A program made the position numbers and the translations under genes. Below are positions 1 to 10,313 of a DNA stretch of 64,000 bases, piece after piece (the first letter of the stretch is position 1; every line of letters begins with the position of its first letter). A model generated the notes under the pieces. It worked only from the letters and a program-made list of their open reading frames with translations. It did no database searches and was not told the DNA's origin. This DNA comes from Chalara sp. BL73. Its lineage: Eukaryota; Ascomycota; Leotiomycetes; Helotiales. The stretch covers positions 1,674,001 through 1,738,000 of the forward strand of contig CAKJVC010000150.1 in NCBI GenBank assembly GCA_918026815.1, written 5' to 3'.

Positions 1-2
1 TC

Positions 3-1211
3 GCTTTCTCGCCTGACGGCAAACGCATTGTATCTGGGTCGAGCGATAAAATGGTGCGGCTTTGGGACGCCGAAACAGGTGCTGCACTACAAACGCTCGA
101 GGGCCATTCGGGCTCTGTTACGTCTGTCGCTTTCTCGCCTGACGGCAAACGCATCGTATCTGGGTCGGGCGATAAAATGGTGCGGCTTTGGGACGCCGAA
201 ACAGGCGCCACACTACAAACGCTCGAAGGCTGTTCTGGCACGGTCAGGTCCGTAGTTTTCTCGCCTAATAGCAAGCGCATCGTATCTGGATCAGACAATA
301 AGACGGTGCGGCTTTGGGATGCCGAAACAGGCGCTGCACTACAGATGCTTGAAGGCCATTCAAACCCTGTTACGTCTGTCGCTTTCTCGCCTGACGGCAA
401 ACGTATTGTATCTGGGTCGTACGATAGCACAGTGCGGCTTTGGGATGCCGAAGCAAGCGTCGCACTACAAACGCTTGAAAGCTACTCGGGCCCAGTCGCA
501 TCTGTCGCTTTCTCGCTCGACGGAAAACGTATTGTATCTGGGTCGGACGATAAAATGGTGCGGCTTTGGGAAACCGAAACAGGCGCCGCATTACGAACAC
601 TCGAAGGCCATTTGGGCTCGGTCTGGTCCGTCACTTTCTCGCCTGACGGCAAACGTATTGTATCTGGGTCGAACGATAATACAGTGCGGCTTTGGGACGC
701 TGAAACAGGCGCTACACTACAAACGCTCGAAGGCCATTCGGACTTTGTTACGTCTGTCGCTTTCTCGCCTGATGGCAAACGCATTGTATCTGGGTCGGGC
801 GATAACACAGTGCGGCTTTGGGATGCCGAAATAGGCATTGTATTACATACGCTTAAAAGCCATTCTAGCTTAGTCACGTCTGTCGTTTTCTCTCCTGACG
901 GCAAACGCATTGTATCTGAATCGAATGATAATACAGTGCGGCTTTGGGACGCCGAAACAGGTGCCGCACAACAAACACTTGAGGGCCATTCGGACTTTGT
1001 TACGTCTGTCGCTTTCTCGCCTAATGGCAATGCAGAGCCTGGTTTAATTGTATTTAATGATTGGGTAATGGAAGGGAAGGAAAAACTTCTCTGGCTTCCT
1101 CCTGAATATCGAGTGACAGCTGAGGCTGTCTGGAATAAAGTCATGGTATTAGGACACTCATCAGGGAGGATAGCTATTCTCGGCTTTAAGGAGGGGTCAA
1201 GGCTTATATAG
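3..1211 (+). CDS. WD40-repeat C-terminal part of an NWD-type (NACHT-WD40) receptor, 5' truncated by window edge
   Basis: The reading frame is open from base 3 to a TAG at 1211 and has no start in the window. It encodes half a WD40 blade, seven full 42-residue WD40 repeats and a degenerate last blade. Each repeat has the GHS..V.SVAFSPDGK..VSGS.D..VRLWD pattern. The units are nearly identical at the DNA level, as in the high-identity WD40 arrays of fungal HNWD incompatibility genes (het-e, het-d, het-r), where the propeller is the recognition surface. The non-repeated tail (LLWLPPEYR ... LGHSSGRI) is the usual end of fungal NACHT-WD40 proteins. A NACHT domain upstream is therefore expected but not visible. 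Repeat 7 reads VSESND instead of VSGSND. Function as a STAND receptor is inferred from family. Confidence 0.85.
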   Translation, partial: AFSPDGKRIVSGSSDKMVRLWDAETGAALQTLEGHSGSVTSVAFSPDGKRIVSGSGDKMVRLWDAETGATLQTLEGCSGTVRSVVFSPNSKRIVSGSDNKTVRLWDAETGAALQMLEGHSNPVTSVAFSPDGKRIVSGSYDSTVRLWDAEASVALQTLESYSGPVASVAFSLDGKRIVSGSDDKMVRLWETETGAALRTLEGHLGSVWSVTFSPDGKRIVSGSNDNTVRLWDAETGATLQTLEGHSDFVTSVAFSPDGKRIVSGSGDNTVRLWDAEIGIVLHTLKSHSSLVTSVVFSPDGKRIVSESNDNTVRLWDAETGAAQQTLEGHSDFVTSVAFSPNGNAEPGLIVFNDWVMEGKEKLLWLPPEYRVTAEAVWNKVMVLGHSSGRIAILGFKEGSRLI

Positions 1212-1226
1212 GAGATTATGGGTTAT

Positions 1227-1407
1227 TGTCGGATAGCTATCACGTAGCTAAAGGCGTCCTAGTTGTAACTACTCTCTTGCTGGTGTGATTATGATTCCTT
1301 GATTGATTCTAAGCTACTGTGTCGCGAAAAGGTTGTAGGTCCTGAAAGGACCCACAAACTCACGTATACCGGTGGTCCACGTGACCTTATTTACATGCGT
1401 TCCGACA
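1227..1407 (+). repeat. Solo LTR, family L5
   Basis: 181 bp from TGTCGGA to TCCGACA. The flanks GTTAT and GTAAT are a near-perfect 5-bp target duplication. It is homologous to 24719-24904 and to the interrupted copy 31543-31947. It lies 16 bp after the WD40 gene's stop. No retrotransposon interior is attached, so it is a solo LTR. Bases 1408-1812 show no gene. Confidence 0.7.
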
Positions 1408-1812
1408 GTAATGCTCGTAAGGATTACTAAGGATACGATTTGAGCCAATTTTCTCGCGTCCGAAAAGCAGAACCTTTTTGGTCAATGGGAGGCTATAAGT
1501 TTTAGTGGTCAAAGTTCCCCGTTTCGAAAAGCAAACGAAATGGAGCATGATTTGTTGAAAGCAAATAGGAAAGTTATTCTCAGGAGCCCTTAGAGGAAGA
1601 GAGAGGAGGATTAAATCATAACTAGTAGGTTAACATGAGCTGCATCAGTGATAAGACTCCGCTTGTTAAAGAGGGAATTCGTAGTGCTCCTTTATATATA
1701 TATATGGCCTCAACTTTCGACACTGAGCGGCAGCTGCGGGTTTATCGTATCATAGTTTCAATTTGCGCAGCATGACATGTAGAGCGCAGCTTCCTGCCTG
1801 AATCTTTGATAT

Positions 1813-3920
1813 TCAATAGATTCTAATGGTTCGTTCTTGTCCTGGAGGCCAATACTTCTCGGCGTACAGTGGCAGCGGCAGTGGCCGATGCTCAAAAAAC
1901 CCAACCCTAGTAAAGTCTTCCGTACTTGACAAAATTGGAGTTAATACCAAACCAAATTCATTGTCCCAATATTCCGGAAGTATATCTTTACGACGATACC
2001 CGGACGTGGTAAAAAAGTGAATGGGTAATCCATCTGGCAAGGAAACATCAGGAATAACCGCGAGACCAAGCGTAGAATGCTCGTATCTATGTTGATTCCA
2101 AGATTCTGAAACCGTGCTGCAATGCTGCAAGGTTCTGAACAAGCCCGTGACTTGAATTATTGCCGTTTCCACCTCCCTCACAAGCGCCCCTCGGCCTTTT
2201 ACCGGTGTCATGGAGCAGTCGATGATTTTCGCCCTATAGCATGGTGGGTCCCATTGCATGCTCCCAAGCCAGAAACTCACTGGATTGTGGATTGAGAGCC
2301 ACGACCATGAAGGGGCTCTCATACCCGGTGGACGTGGCCCTGGAGGTTTCGATTTTGAGGTACTATCAATGTGCCAAATCAGTTGTTGCTGCAGATATTC
2401 ATACCACATGCCACACATGTAGGTCCAGTTTGTCGCTCTCTGCACCGCAAGAGCAATTCCAGCAATTGCAGCGATTCGGTCACTGGCATATGTCAGTTTG
2501 GCCGCGGTATAGTTTTGCACCACAATTATCCAGAATCCCCCTATCCATTCAGGTCTGTCCGTCTTGCTGTAGCGGTGTTGAGATACTATGGCCTGGGAAA
2601 AGTCCAGTTTTCCTGTTGAAAGGCTGGAATAATAATTGCTTTCGAAAGTAAACTCGGGTTGTTGATCGACACAGCAATCCCAGACAATTATGTTTCCTCC
2701 AAGATACACATTCCGTCGAGAGAGCAGTTGTTCTTGGTGAACCCACGCGCGTGAAAGAACCGGAAATATATTGTGCGGTCGCACTGGTGTACATCTCCTG
2801 AAAACGAATTGATAAGTTGAGTTTTCCTTCCAAAAAATTCGACAATCCTTAGTGGAGAGTGGATTCCGGATATTGAAGAGGCTATCAGAGCCCGAGGAGC
2901 CAGCGCATATAAGATTGAGAAAGCCATTTGAATATACCGTTGACATCCGGGCAGACTCCCGCAACCAATCATCCTCCGAGTCTTGAAGTATACAGAGGCT
3001 ATCGATCCAGACATAACGGATAGATAAGCCCCTTGCAACTGAAAATGCATCTTGATATTTTCTAGCAAGTTCTGAGCCCTCTATTCCCTCTGTCCAGGTG
3101 TCAATTGTGTTGGCTGTTAACTTGGCAGTCGTACCATCACCCCAGCAATGGCTTAATGTAATATAATTGACTTGTTCTCCAATATCTGTGGCGAGGACAA
3201 GTCGTGGTCGGTCTGAACAGTTAATATCAATCAGTCGAGTTGGGATTTCATCTGTCCGAATAATACCAGCATCGCTTGCGGAGCACAACGAGTGGCTATT
3301 CTCGCAATGCCCAAGCCACTGGCGGATCAGGTCACATGTCTCACTTAAGTTGGGCTTCGCGGAAAATGTGATGGGAGGCGATATATTTGTTTCATTGCTC
3401 CATTCACCTAATAAAGGTCAGCAAAATCCCAAGGGAACTTGCAATATGACATCATACGTGAGAACATATGTAAGCCGGAGAAAGGCATCTTCTCTAACTC
3501 GAAATCCTTGCTTGCGACTACTGCGGTAGTTTTCCAGCCCAATTTGGACACAAAAAAGAACAGCTGGGATGCTTTTCTACTCTCATCTTCCTCGAGCCAA
3601 CACCAAAACAGACTGCACAAGTGGCACCCATGTCGCATAGACGCCAGGAGGGCGTCCGGGCTATGAAAAAGCCACTTTTCTACGTACTGAATATCAGAAG
3701 AGTCGTTTTCAAGGGACCGAACTGGTTCACACAGGTGCGCGAGATATGATGGTTTTGCTAGAGGTTCCATTCCGGCGGTTTTACGAAGTATCGGTGAGGC
3801 ATCGCAGATAGCTTGGCAAAGCTCGCACAGAACATGAGGAATCAACTCGTGCGGAGTTTCCACAGGCTGTCTGAAAGAAGAGGACATCTGACAACAATTG
3901 AGAAGATGGTACAGGATCAT
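1813..3920 (-). CDS. HET-domain (heterokaryon incompatibility) protein
   Basis: Two exons, 3920-3458 and 3407-1813, with a 50-nt intron 3408-3457 (GTATGA ... GCTGAC ... ATTAG); the join restores frame and gives 685 aa. The exon junction supplies the typical lead-in PPITFSAKPNLSETCDLI, followed by the HET domain (PF06985) at about residues 225-380 with YITLSHCWG, RYVWIDSLCI and ARMSTVYSN. The N-terminal ~150 residues contain paired cysteines (HGCHLCSLFW), common in HET proteins. HET domains trigger cell death in vegetative incompatibility. The start could also be Met12 (3887). The C-terminus lacks further recognisable domains. No frame breaks are seen. Confidence 0.9.
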
Positions 3921-6602
3921 GAACTAGATCTTAAGGGAGCCGACGGGGGGTTATCACTTCAGGCAGCTAACATTTAGATTCCACCATTCCGGGGGCATCC
4001 TGTGAAACGGCAAAGCCTATTGGCTGAAACCCGCCCAGTAATGTCTTGGCGCGGTCACCATTGTTTATCATTCTGTCGTTAGTTCTATTGCGTAGTTCTA
4101 CAATAAAATCTGTATGCGTTATTCGACTCTATATTTTGTGATTCTGTCATTACTCGCCGTTTGACACATCCGTCTATATAAAGTGGAGTTATGATATACG
4201 ACAACCCCCAGTAGTTATACTGTGGTAGGGTTGATTCTCTATGTTGGGCGTTATGGATGATTTATTCTCTGGGGTGATTGGCCATAATATAAGGTGCTAG
4301 ATTTTCTAACCTGATAAGCAAGTGGAACAGATATGCGAGTGGAATAGTACTACAGCCACCACTACTTTTGCCTTTTGGAATTGCTGGGTCCATAATCGAG
4401 GCCGACCCAGCCCACAGTGGGGACCCAGTGGGTTTGCCGCAGCGTACCAGTAAATGGGTGGTTCTAGGGCTGGCTCGCTTCCAAAAATGGGCGAGCCAAG
4501 ACGGGTTTGCGGGGTTCAGTAGAAGCAAAGGAGCGATATTTGGTGTGATTTGAGCTAAATTTTATGGGTGCGCACAGAGTAAATGCAACCCAGTTGGTAG
4601 CTGCTCGCAATATTTGTCGTCGCCCTGGAGGTCGGGGTGTTCATTGCCCCGCGTCTTTCGTCTTGCCTCCAACGCCTTTCCCTTAGTTCCGTCACCTCCT
4701 GCCCTTGCCCCACATCGCAGTTGCTATTCGTGACGGAAGCTATCAGGGGGTTCATTGCCCAGCATCCTCTGCCTTGCCTCCAACATAAAGCAAACCCCGG
4801 AGCTGTCATACCAGAACAAACAAGATGCTCAACTTCCCCACACTTGAAATTCCTTTCAAAATCAGAATATCGCCAAGCTCTTATTCTTGTCCGATGGCTC
4901 TTGGTTCACCAGCTAACCAAGCTTCACCCTGTAACCCCTTGAATGGTCGCAGGACGACATGCCTGCCGCAACCGAAGATTTTGCAATCCCGTCTCCCCTC
5001 CGACTCTGAGTGTGCACCCACCTGAGTTCTCCAGTCTTAAGTATCGCGATGCACATGTCACTTATTATTGTTCTGATCAGAGAGCGCAAACAAGTGGTTT
5101 GCGGCGGACTCCAACCTTCATCACTCGACTGAGTAGTCTATGTGCTATCCCAGTACTCCATTGTGCTCCCAAAGGCAGCTAATGAGCGGTTTTCGTCAAA
5201 CCAGTCTGATGGACTCCCCAGTTGAGTCGGCGACGTATACCTGTCGAACAATACTCCGAGTTTAGTTCCTGTAGTGGAACTCCCGGTGAGGCACAAAAGT
5301 TTGTTAGCGGTTATTAAACAAATGTTCCGAAGGATAGTTCCTTAGCGCTTCATATCTTTGTCGGTGCTATTTGTTGTTTCGGGCCAGACGTCCATTACAA
5401 TTCACATCTATCAAAACACATTTCCGAAAACGGAGCTTCAGAATACCTCATCATGCCTCACTGTCTTGCAAGCCTCACTGATCAGCGGCAGGGTTGAAGG
5501 AGCACTGCGGCCCGTGCCGCTCCCAAACTCAAAATATAGTAACACATGTCTTTACCTGTGGCAAATTGTGGAGTAGTGGTATTAAAGACGACAGCAACAG
5601 TCCTGCTCTCGACGTTGGAAATCCTGCTGTAGCAGATTTACCGGGAGTAGGTTTGACATTTGCTATTCTCTTATCAGCATGTACTATGTATTTCGTCACA
5701 ACACTTACGATCTGTTTCCATGATGGAGGGAATGACTGTCGGTCAGTAGATCTGTATGTAAGCCAACGCCCAGACCGTTACATAAAGAATGCAATATCAA
5801 TGCCGCTTGGCTCTCCATATTGGTCAGCCTTTTTAAGTAGAGCGCGCTTCCGTCTTCGAGAGTTCTCCCTTGCGATTTCGTGTCGGAGACATAGTTGTTT
5901 GAGGCAAGCGAAGATATTGGGGAAGAACGTGCCTTATATATGTTCTTAAAGCTAAGGTTTAAGTTAGTATGCGATTAACAAATTTGTGGCCGATACTGTA
6001 CATAAACTCTTCTAGAAGCTCAAGGAAATCCAGCCAGACTGAAGTACAAACTTCGAGTAGAATGGAATGGTAGGGCGGCGACCTGGCAAAGTAAAGGCGG
6101 CGCTCAGAGAAAATTGACCCGGTAAGGCGGCGGCGGTGCCTTGTTAAGGCGGCAGCACGTAAATAAAGTTGTCTTCAACCTCCTAAGACAACTCCTACTG
6201 CAACACCCTTACTACTGATGAATATTCTCGGTGCCTTTGTTATTACGGTGGACCCCACACTTCAAATTAACTTTCGGCACAAGGTATAGTGTCATAAATG
6301 CGAACATGCTTTGGTTTGTGGTTCTTCAGCCTCACCAGTCTGCCTCACGGATCAGCCTCATTATCTCACTCTAGCTTTTGGCCTTTATACCAACATGCGT
6401 CCACCACCTAATTTCCTTCTGCCAGGAGCGGTAGTACCGTATGATGTCTAATCAAACTGTTGTTCCTGCTGCTTGTGAGCTCCCGTATCCATATGTCCTA
6501 GGGATCGCAACCGACTGACTTCACACAGCCCCGCCTCAAACGGCCTCCGAAGTATCATGGCAGACCGCCTTCTGGACACTGATTCCCCTCGCAACGAACG
6601 TT
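3921..6602. other. Intergenic stretch without a supportable gene
   Basis: Only short, composition-driven open frames occur here. I see an imperfect direct repeat of about 40 bp (copies near 4630 and 4748, sharing GTTCATTGCCC and TTGCCTCCAAC), and a GGCGGC-rich stretch at 6070-6160 resembling the AAGGCGGC part of LTR family L7. No RNA gene or transposon protein could be recognised. Confidence 0.5.
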
Positions 6603-7730
6603 ATGACACAACCGTCTGGGCGAGTTTTGTCCCTTCCCACACGCTATCGAACTTACCTGCGAAGCTCTCCGATTCTCTGCGCTCTCGACGTCTTGTGTTT
6701 CCTCATCCGAATCGCAATCACTCCGAGGCTTCTCGGTATATCTTTGCAGGAAGCGCTCACTGTTACATTAAGGGAGAGGTACTTGCGCACAGAAGATATC
6801 GGTGAAGGCATACAAAATTTGGAAAAGCAGACGCTGCTCCGGTGGTTCTTTTTCCTGGTTGGCACCCTTGCCCCAGGTATAAAACTCGCGTCTATGCAGG
6901 GCATACCTTGGACAAAGGCGTGGGGCATGATGTTTCTCGGGTCGTTTCTTGTGCTTGAAATAATGGTCCTATTTAAAAAGAGTCCGCGCGGAGAGGGATA
7001 TCTTGGAACTGAGCCGGAATTATCGCAGCGAAAAACCAGATTCCTTACTATTTTCAGGGCAAGAGAACGCGAGGCCTTCCTTGTAGGACTTACGTTTCAC
7101 CTCTCATTACTGATATGGGCCATTTTCGATGTCTGGGGGCTCCGGATCTCTGCCTATCTTCTCCCAGACCATAAGTCCCTGTTTCCGGTGGAGCCTCTCG
7201 TTCCCTTTTTTATGGCCACTGTATCCTTGCTTGCCGTCACGCCCGCAATTACTCTAACGTGGATCATATACACAACGGTATCCCGATGGGCTTCACCTCG
7301 TTTTGGCGCTCCCGGCAGGAATTGTTATCGGGTCGCTCTCGACATAATTGGGTCACTAATAATGGTAGTGTCCTGGCTTTTGCTTCTAGCATTCATAGTC
7401 ACGAGTTTGATTGGGGTGCCTTATACCCGGTGGATGAGCATCACCAAGACAACCATTCTTATTGACATCCCTCTCCTGTTATTTTTAGTTAGCATCTTCC
7501 CAGCGACCATGACGGGCATTCAACTGTTATGTCGACGTTACCAGAGCCTTGCCAGCCGACTTCTCATCAAGCCTTCTGGTGATGGAACGCATGCGTTTGT
7601 TCACTTCGAAGCGCTACTTAATTTAATGTTCTTCCTTTCTACTTTGTCCATCTGCCCAACTTGGTATGCCCTCAGGTTTCATCCGGAAGGAACTGTCAAT
7701 CCGAGTTGGGCCGGGATCTTTGGGTCATGA
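6603..7730 (+). CDS. Multipass membrane protein of unknown function
   Basis: Single-exon frame of 375 aa from ATG 6603 to TGA. Hydrophobic segments lie at about residues 24-45, 80-98, 107-125, 160-178, 200-225, 245-272, 285-305 and 338-355, so roughly seven or eight membrane spans are likely. Loops are basic and short (for example KKSPRGEG, FRAREREAF). I recognise no catalytic motif and no named family, though uncharacterised proteins of this kind are frequent in ascomycete genomes. An overlapping frame from ATG 6557 is short and hydrophilic and looks spurious. No neighbour is close enough to suggest an operon-like pair. Confidence 0.6.
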   Translation: MTQPSGRVLSLPTRYRTYLRSSPILCALDVLCFLIRIAITPRLLGISLQEALTVTLRERYLRTEDIGEGIQNLEKQTLLRWFFFLVGTLAPGIKLASMQGIPWTKAWGMMFLGSFLVLEIMVLFKKSPRGEGYLGTEPELSQRKTRFLTIFRAREREAFLVGLTFHLSLLIWAIFDVWGLRISAYLLPDHKSLFPVEPLVPFFMATVSLLAVTPAITLTWIIYTTVSRWASPRFGAPGRNCYRVALDIIGSLIMVVSWLLLLAFIVTSLIGVPYTRWMSITKTTILIDIPLLLFLVSIFPATMTGIQLLCRRYQSLASRLLIKPSGDGTHAFVHFEALLNLMFFLSTLSICPTWYALRFHPEGTVNPSWAGIFGS

Positions 7731-7875
7731 ATATTTTATCAGAAGTAACATAGAACGTTTTATAAAACTATCGCAATTTTACATATCAAGATCACCCCTG
7801 GCCCCAATTCTCTTCTGACCGGTCTCAAAAATGCATCACTGAGTCTAAATGTTGAAATCAATGCGTTGAAAATCT

Positions 7876-7998
7876 GTGGCGCCGTAGCGCAGCCTGAGTA
7901 GAATTGGGCTTCCCGTCCGCTCTGCCATATACAAGTCTTAGATCGGCAGATTAGTAGTGGGATGGGCGACCACCAGCTAATACCTGCCGTTGTATGTT
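7876..7998 (+). pseudogene. 5S rRNA pseudogene (intact middle and 3' part, replaced 5' end)
   Basis: From 7906 the sequence follows fungal 5S rRNA: GGGCTTCCCGTCCGCTC, then the 33-nt loop region of the same length as in Neurospora 5S, TTAGTAGTGGGATGGGCGAC, CACCAGC and the 3' strand TGTTGTATGT-like end (CGTTGTATGT), followed by T-rich sequence. The first ~27 nt, which should begin ACATACG and pair with the 3' end, are unrelated, so helix I cannot form. Dispersed 5S genes and pseudogenes are usual in filamentous ascomycetes. The internal promoter (box A/C) region is largely preserved, so residual transcription is conceivable. Confidence 0.8.
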
Positions 7999-8880
7999 TT
8001 GCTTCTTTTTTCTTGGCTCCTAAGATCTAGGTTCTTCCGAAACTCCCTCAACCCAGCAATAGTCTAGCCTTTCAGCTGAGGTACCAAAAGTAGTCCGCTT
8101 CAGGCTCGCTCTCAGGCTCTTTCTATATGGGATGGTGTTTAAACGAAGGAGTGGTTGTCTAGTACAACCGGGATTTTTCTCGCCCTTCTGAAACTGTCAG
8201 CGCTCTTGGGCATAGCATGTCTGGTATATATCAGCGGGCTGATGGCTGCCATATTTCGGCCGGTCGGCGCTCGAACAGGAACGAGCTTGAGCGAAACCTA
8301 ATGAGCGGGTAGCGGTCTAAGCTGGATAGGCGCCGCACTTTTCAGTAATCCTACCCATCTACAATCGAAGATCGTAAGGTTGTTATAGCAAAGCCGTTAG
8401 GCTTCGTTCGTCGCGTGTCTAGAGAATAAGCTTGACTTTCGGGCCGTTCCGGTAGGGCCGACGTATGCTAAATTTTGTTCTGTCTGCGCTGCGGGACCGA
8501 TTCTGACTCACGCCTATATCCTAATTTTGGGCAGGGTTAAACTGGCATTGATCCCCGTCTTATAAATGACCCAATTATGCCACCTGAACTACCCTTCTGG
8601 ACTTGCAGGCTAATCTTCAAAAGCTGCATGCATTCCAAGTCCGAGATTCCCTTTTTACATCGAGCTATGTCAGGCTCTTAACGGGTATTTGGATCATAGC
8701 CCCTCTGATATAGCCATAGAATCTATTATTTCTCATATTTTAAATCTGCGCCGAATTGCAATGCCTGAATTCGTGATTCTATTTATTATTGGATTAGCCT
8801 GGATGTTCATTCTTACATTATCTGACAATATAGAGGGTCATGCAACCTGTCAATGCGCGGATAAGTCCGTGCACCCCCTT
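7999..8880. other. Gene-free stretch between 5S pseudogene and Fot1 remnant
   Basis: No coding region is supported. Two short segments (about 8258-8330 and 8545-8610) can be arranged into tRNA-like arms on the minus strand, but stems and loops are too degenerate to call tRNA genes. Confidence 0.4.
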
Positions 8881-8881
8881 T

Positions 8882-9210
8882 TGGATCACCCCCCCATTTG
8901 GATCACCTAAATAGGCGAGAATCAACTCCACGAAAATTAAAATAATTAAATAACTACTCAATCTCAATACAATCCAAAGTAGAATCAGACTTATTAGACT
9001 CTTTTTCATCATCCTCTATAGTTATAACCTCCCCTGCAGCCAATTGCGCCTTTCTAATCTGTTTAATGTCTGTAAACTTCGAATTTGGACTAGTCCTAAC
9101 TTTCATTCGTTTTCTTGGTCTAGCTTTCTTTAATTAAACTTCTAGAGACTGTATTTTGTAACTTTGATCTGCTATAATACTCTCCTGGTCTTCAAACCTT
9201 TTTGTAATTT
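8882..9210 (-). pseudogene. Fot1/pogo (Tc1/mariner) transposase C-terminal remnant
   Basis: On the minus strand, 9204 to 8954 reads as the end of a Fot1-type transposase: a coiled-coil-like stretch (RFEDQESIIADQSYKIQSLE), one in-frame TAA, then PRKRMKVRTSPNSKFTDI and AQLAAGEV with an acidic tail and TAG at 8954. The basic patch and 'N.KF..I..I..AQ..AG' are typical of fungal pogo elements. Beyond the stop, GGTGATCCAAATGGGGGG with a second similar copy (near 8876-8903) may be the terminal inverted repeat. The catalytic DDE region and the other end are missing, so the copy is dead. Confidence 0.75.
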
Positions 9211-9271
9211 TGCGAAATTAAAGTTTTTGTGTTAAAACGCTGTTGTCTTGAAGCATTTGAAACTTGGCTAC

Positions 9272-9445
9272 TGTCAAGTCGCGTGCTCCCAAGCACACGT
9301 GATCCATATTAGGCGAGCTCCCCGAGCTCCTCGTGTATATATAGCCTGCTCTCCTCGAGCTCCCTCTTCCTTCCTTAGCTATAGATTCTCGTATAGCACC
9401 ACCGTTGCCCTCTGTATCTGTAGATCCACAGCGCGTGCCGTGACA
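9272..9445 (-). repeat. Solo LTR, family L1
   Basis: 174 bp from TGTCAAGTCGCG to GCCGTGACA, the reverse complement of the 57397-57570 copy. It carries the family's TATATATA promoter-like box and the GAGCTC-rich segment. No clear target duplication. Confidence 0.7.
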
Positions 9446-9608
9446 CTAGGGATCACGGCTAGGTAAAACCCGTGCTTGACTGAAAAGCTTGCTTTATTTG
9501 ATTACTAAGCTAGCTGTACTCCGTAAATTATCCGTAAAACCCAAACGCCACCCGTAAAGCACAACCCCGCTGCTATTTTTGCTCAATTATTTCACTCAAT
9601 ATCAAAAT

Positions 9609-9791
9609 TGTCACGAATACGGTCCTATAGGCCTGGGGAGGCGGGGTGTAGGTGCTTCAATACAAAAATACTAAACTAAGGAGAGAAAAAGTACAATCTC
9701 GGAAGCTGTCGGCTAAGTCAAGTTCTCGGGCCATGTGCTACTAGTCCCAGTTAGGGAACACAGGCGAGCCAACCTCGTGATAACCGTGACA
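9609..9791 (+). repeat. Solo LTR, family L7
   Basis: 183 bp, TGTCACGAATACGG ... TAACCGTGACA, flanked by AAAAT and AAAAG (4 of 5 bases). It shares ACTAAACTAAGGAG with 14191-14349 and its last third with 49735-49799. Confidence 0.65.
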
Positions 9792-9899
9792 AAAAGCCTA
9801 GTTTAAGCTAAGCAAACGAAGCGGTTAGAGTTCCTCAAAAAAACGAGTCTCTTTTTACTACTAAGTAAGTTGAAGAGCTTTTTCAGGAGTGCCGAAAGC

Positions 9900-10072
9900 T
9901 GTCACGACGCGCGCTATGGATCTACAGATATAGAGGGCAACGGTGGTATCATACAGAGAACCTAAAGCTAAGGAAGGAAGAGGAGCCCGAGGAGAGCAGG
10001 TTATATATACACGAGAGGCTCCAAGAGCTCGACTAAAGCTGGTCACACGTGCTCCAAAGGAGGGACATGACA
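9900..10072 (+). repeat. Solo LTR, family L1
   Basis: 173 bp, TGTCACGACGCGCG ... GGACATGACA, in the same orientation as 57397-57570 and containing TTATATATACACGAG. It lies about 240 bp beyond the stop of the NACHT gene. Confidence 0.7.
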
Positions 10073-10313
10073 GTATGGCCATTTGCACAATTCTCCCCTG
10101 GAATACCAATAACTTTTAATATGGCAGACTTTTTCGCCGAAGACATCCCCTACATACAGAATTGTACCGTCCGGAAAAATTAAGATCCTGCAAAGGAATT
10201 CTGGGCTTGGGTAGCTGGAAGAAACACCAAGATTGGGATTTCTACGAGTTATGGCCTCACTCCGTTCGGAACAAATTATATGAACAAAGAAAGTAAGTGC
10301 TCGAGTATTCCAT

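Noticed and set aside
482..1144. 220-aa minus-strand frame over the WD40 repeats
   Set aside because: Antisense shadow of the 126-bp WD40 repeat units.
8258..8330. GGCGCC ... GGCGCC hairpin resembling a tRNA acceptor stem
   Set aside because: Only the outer stem pairs; no consistent D, anticodon or T arm, and no box A/B match.
8545..8610. tRNA-like arms on the minus strand (TAGTTCAGG ... TTTATAA ... )
   Set aside because: D and T stems do not pair and the anticodon stem has at most three pairs; not a credible tRNA gene.
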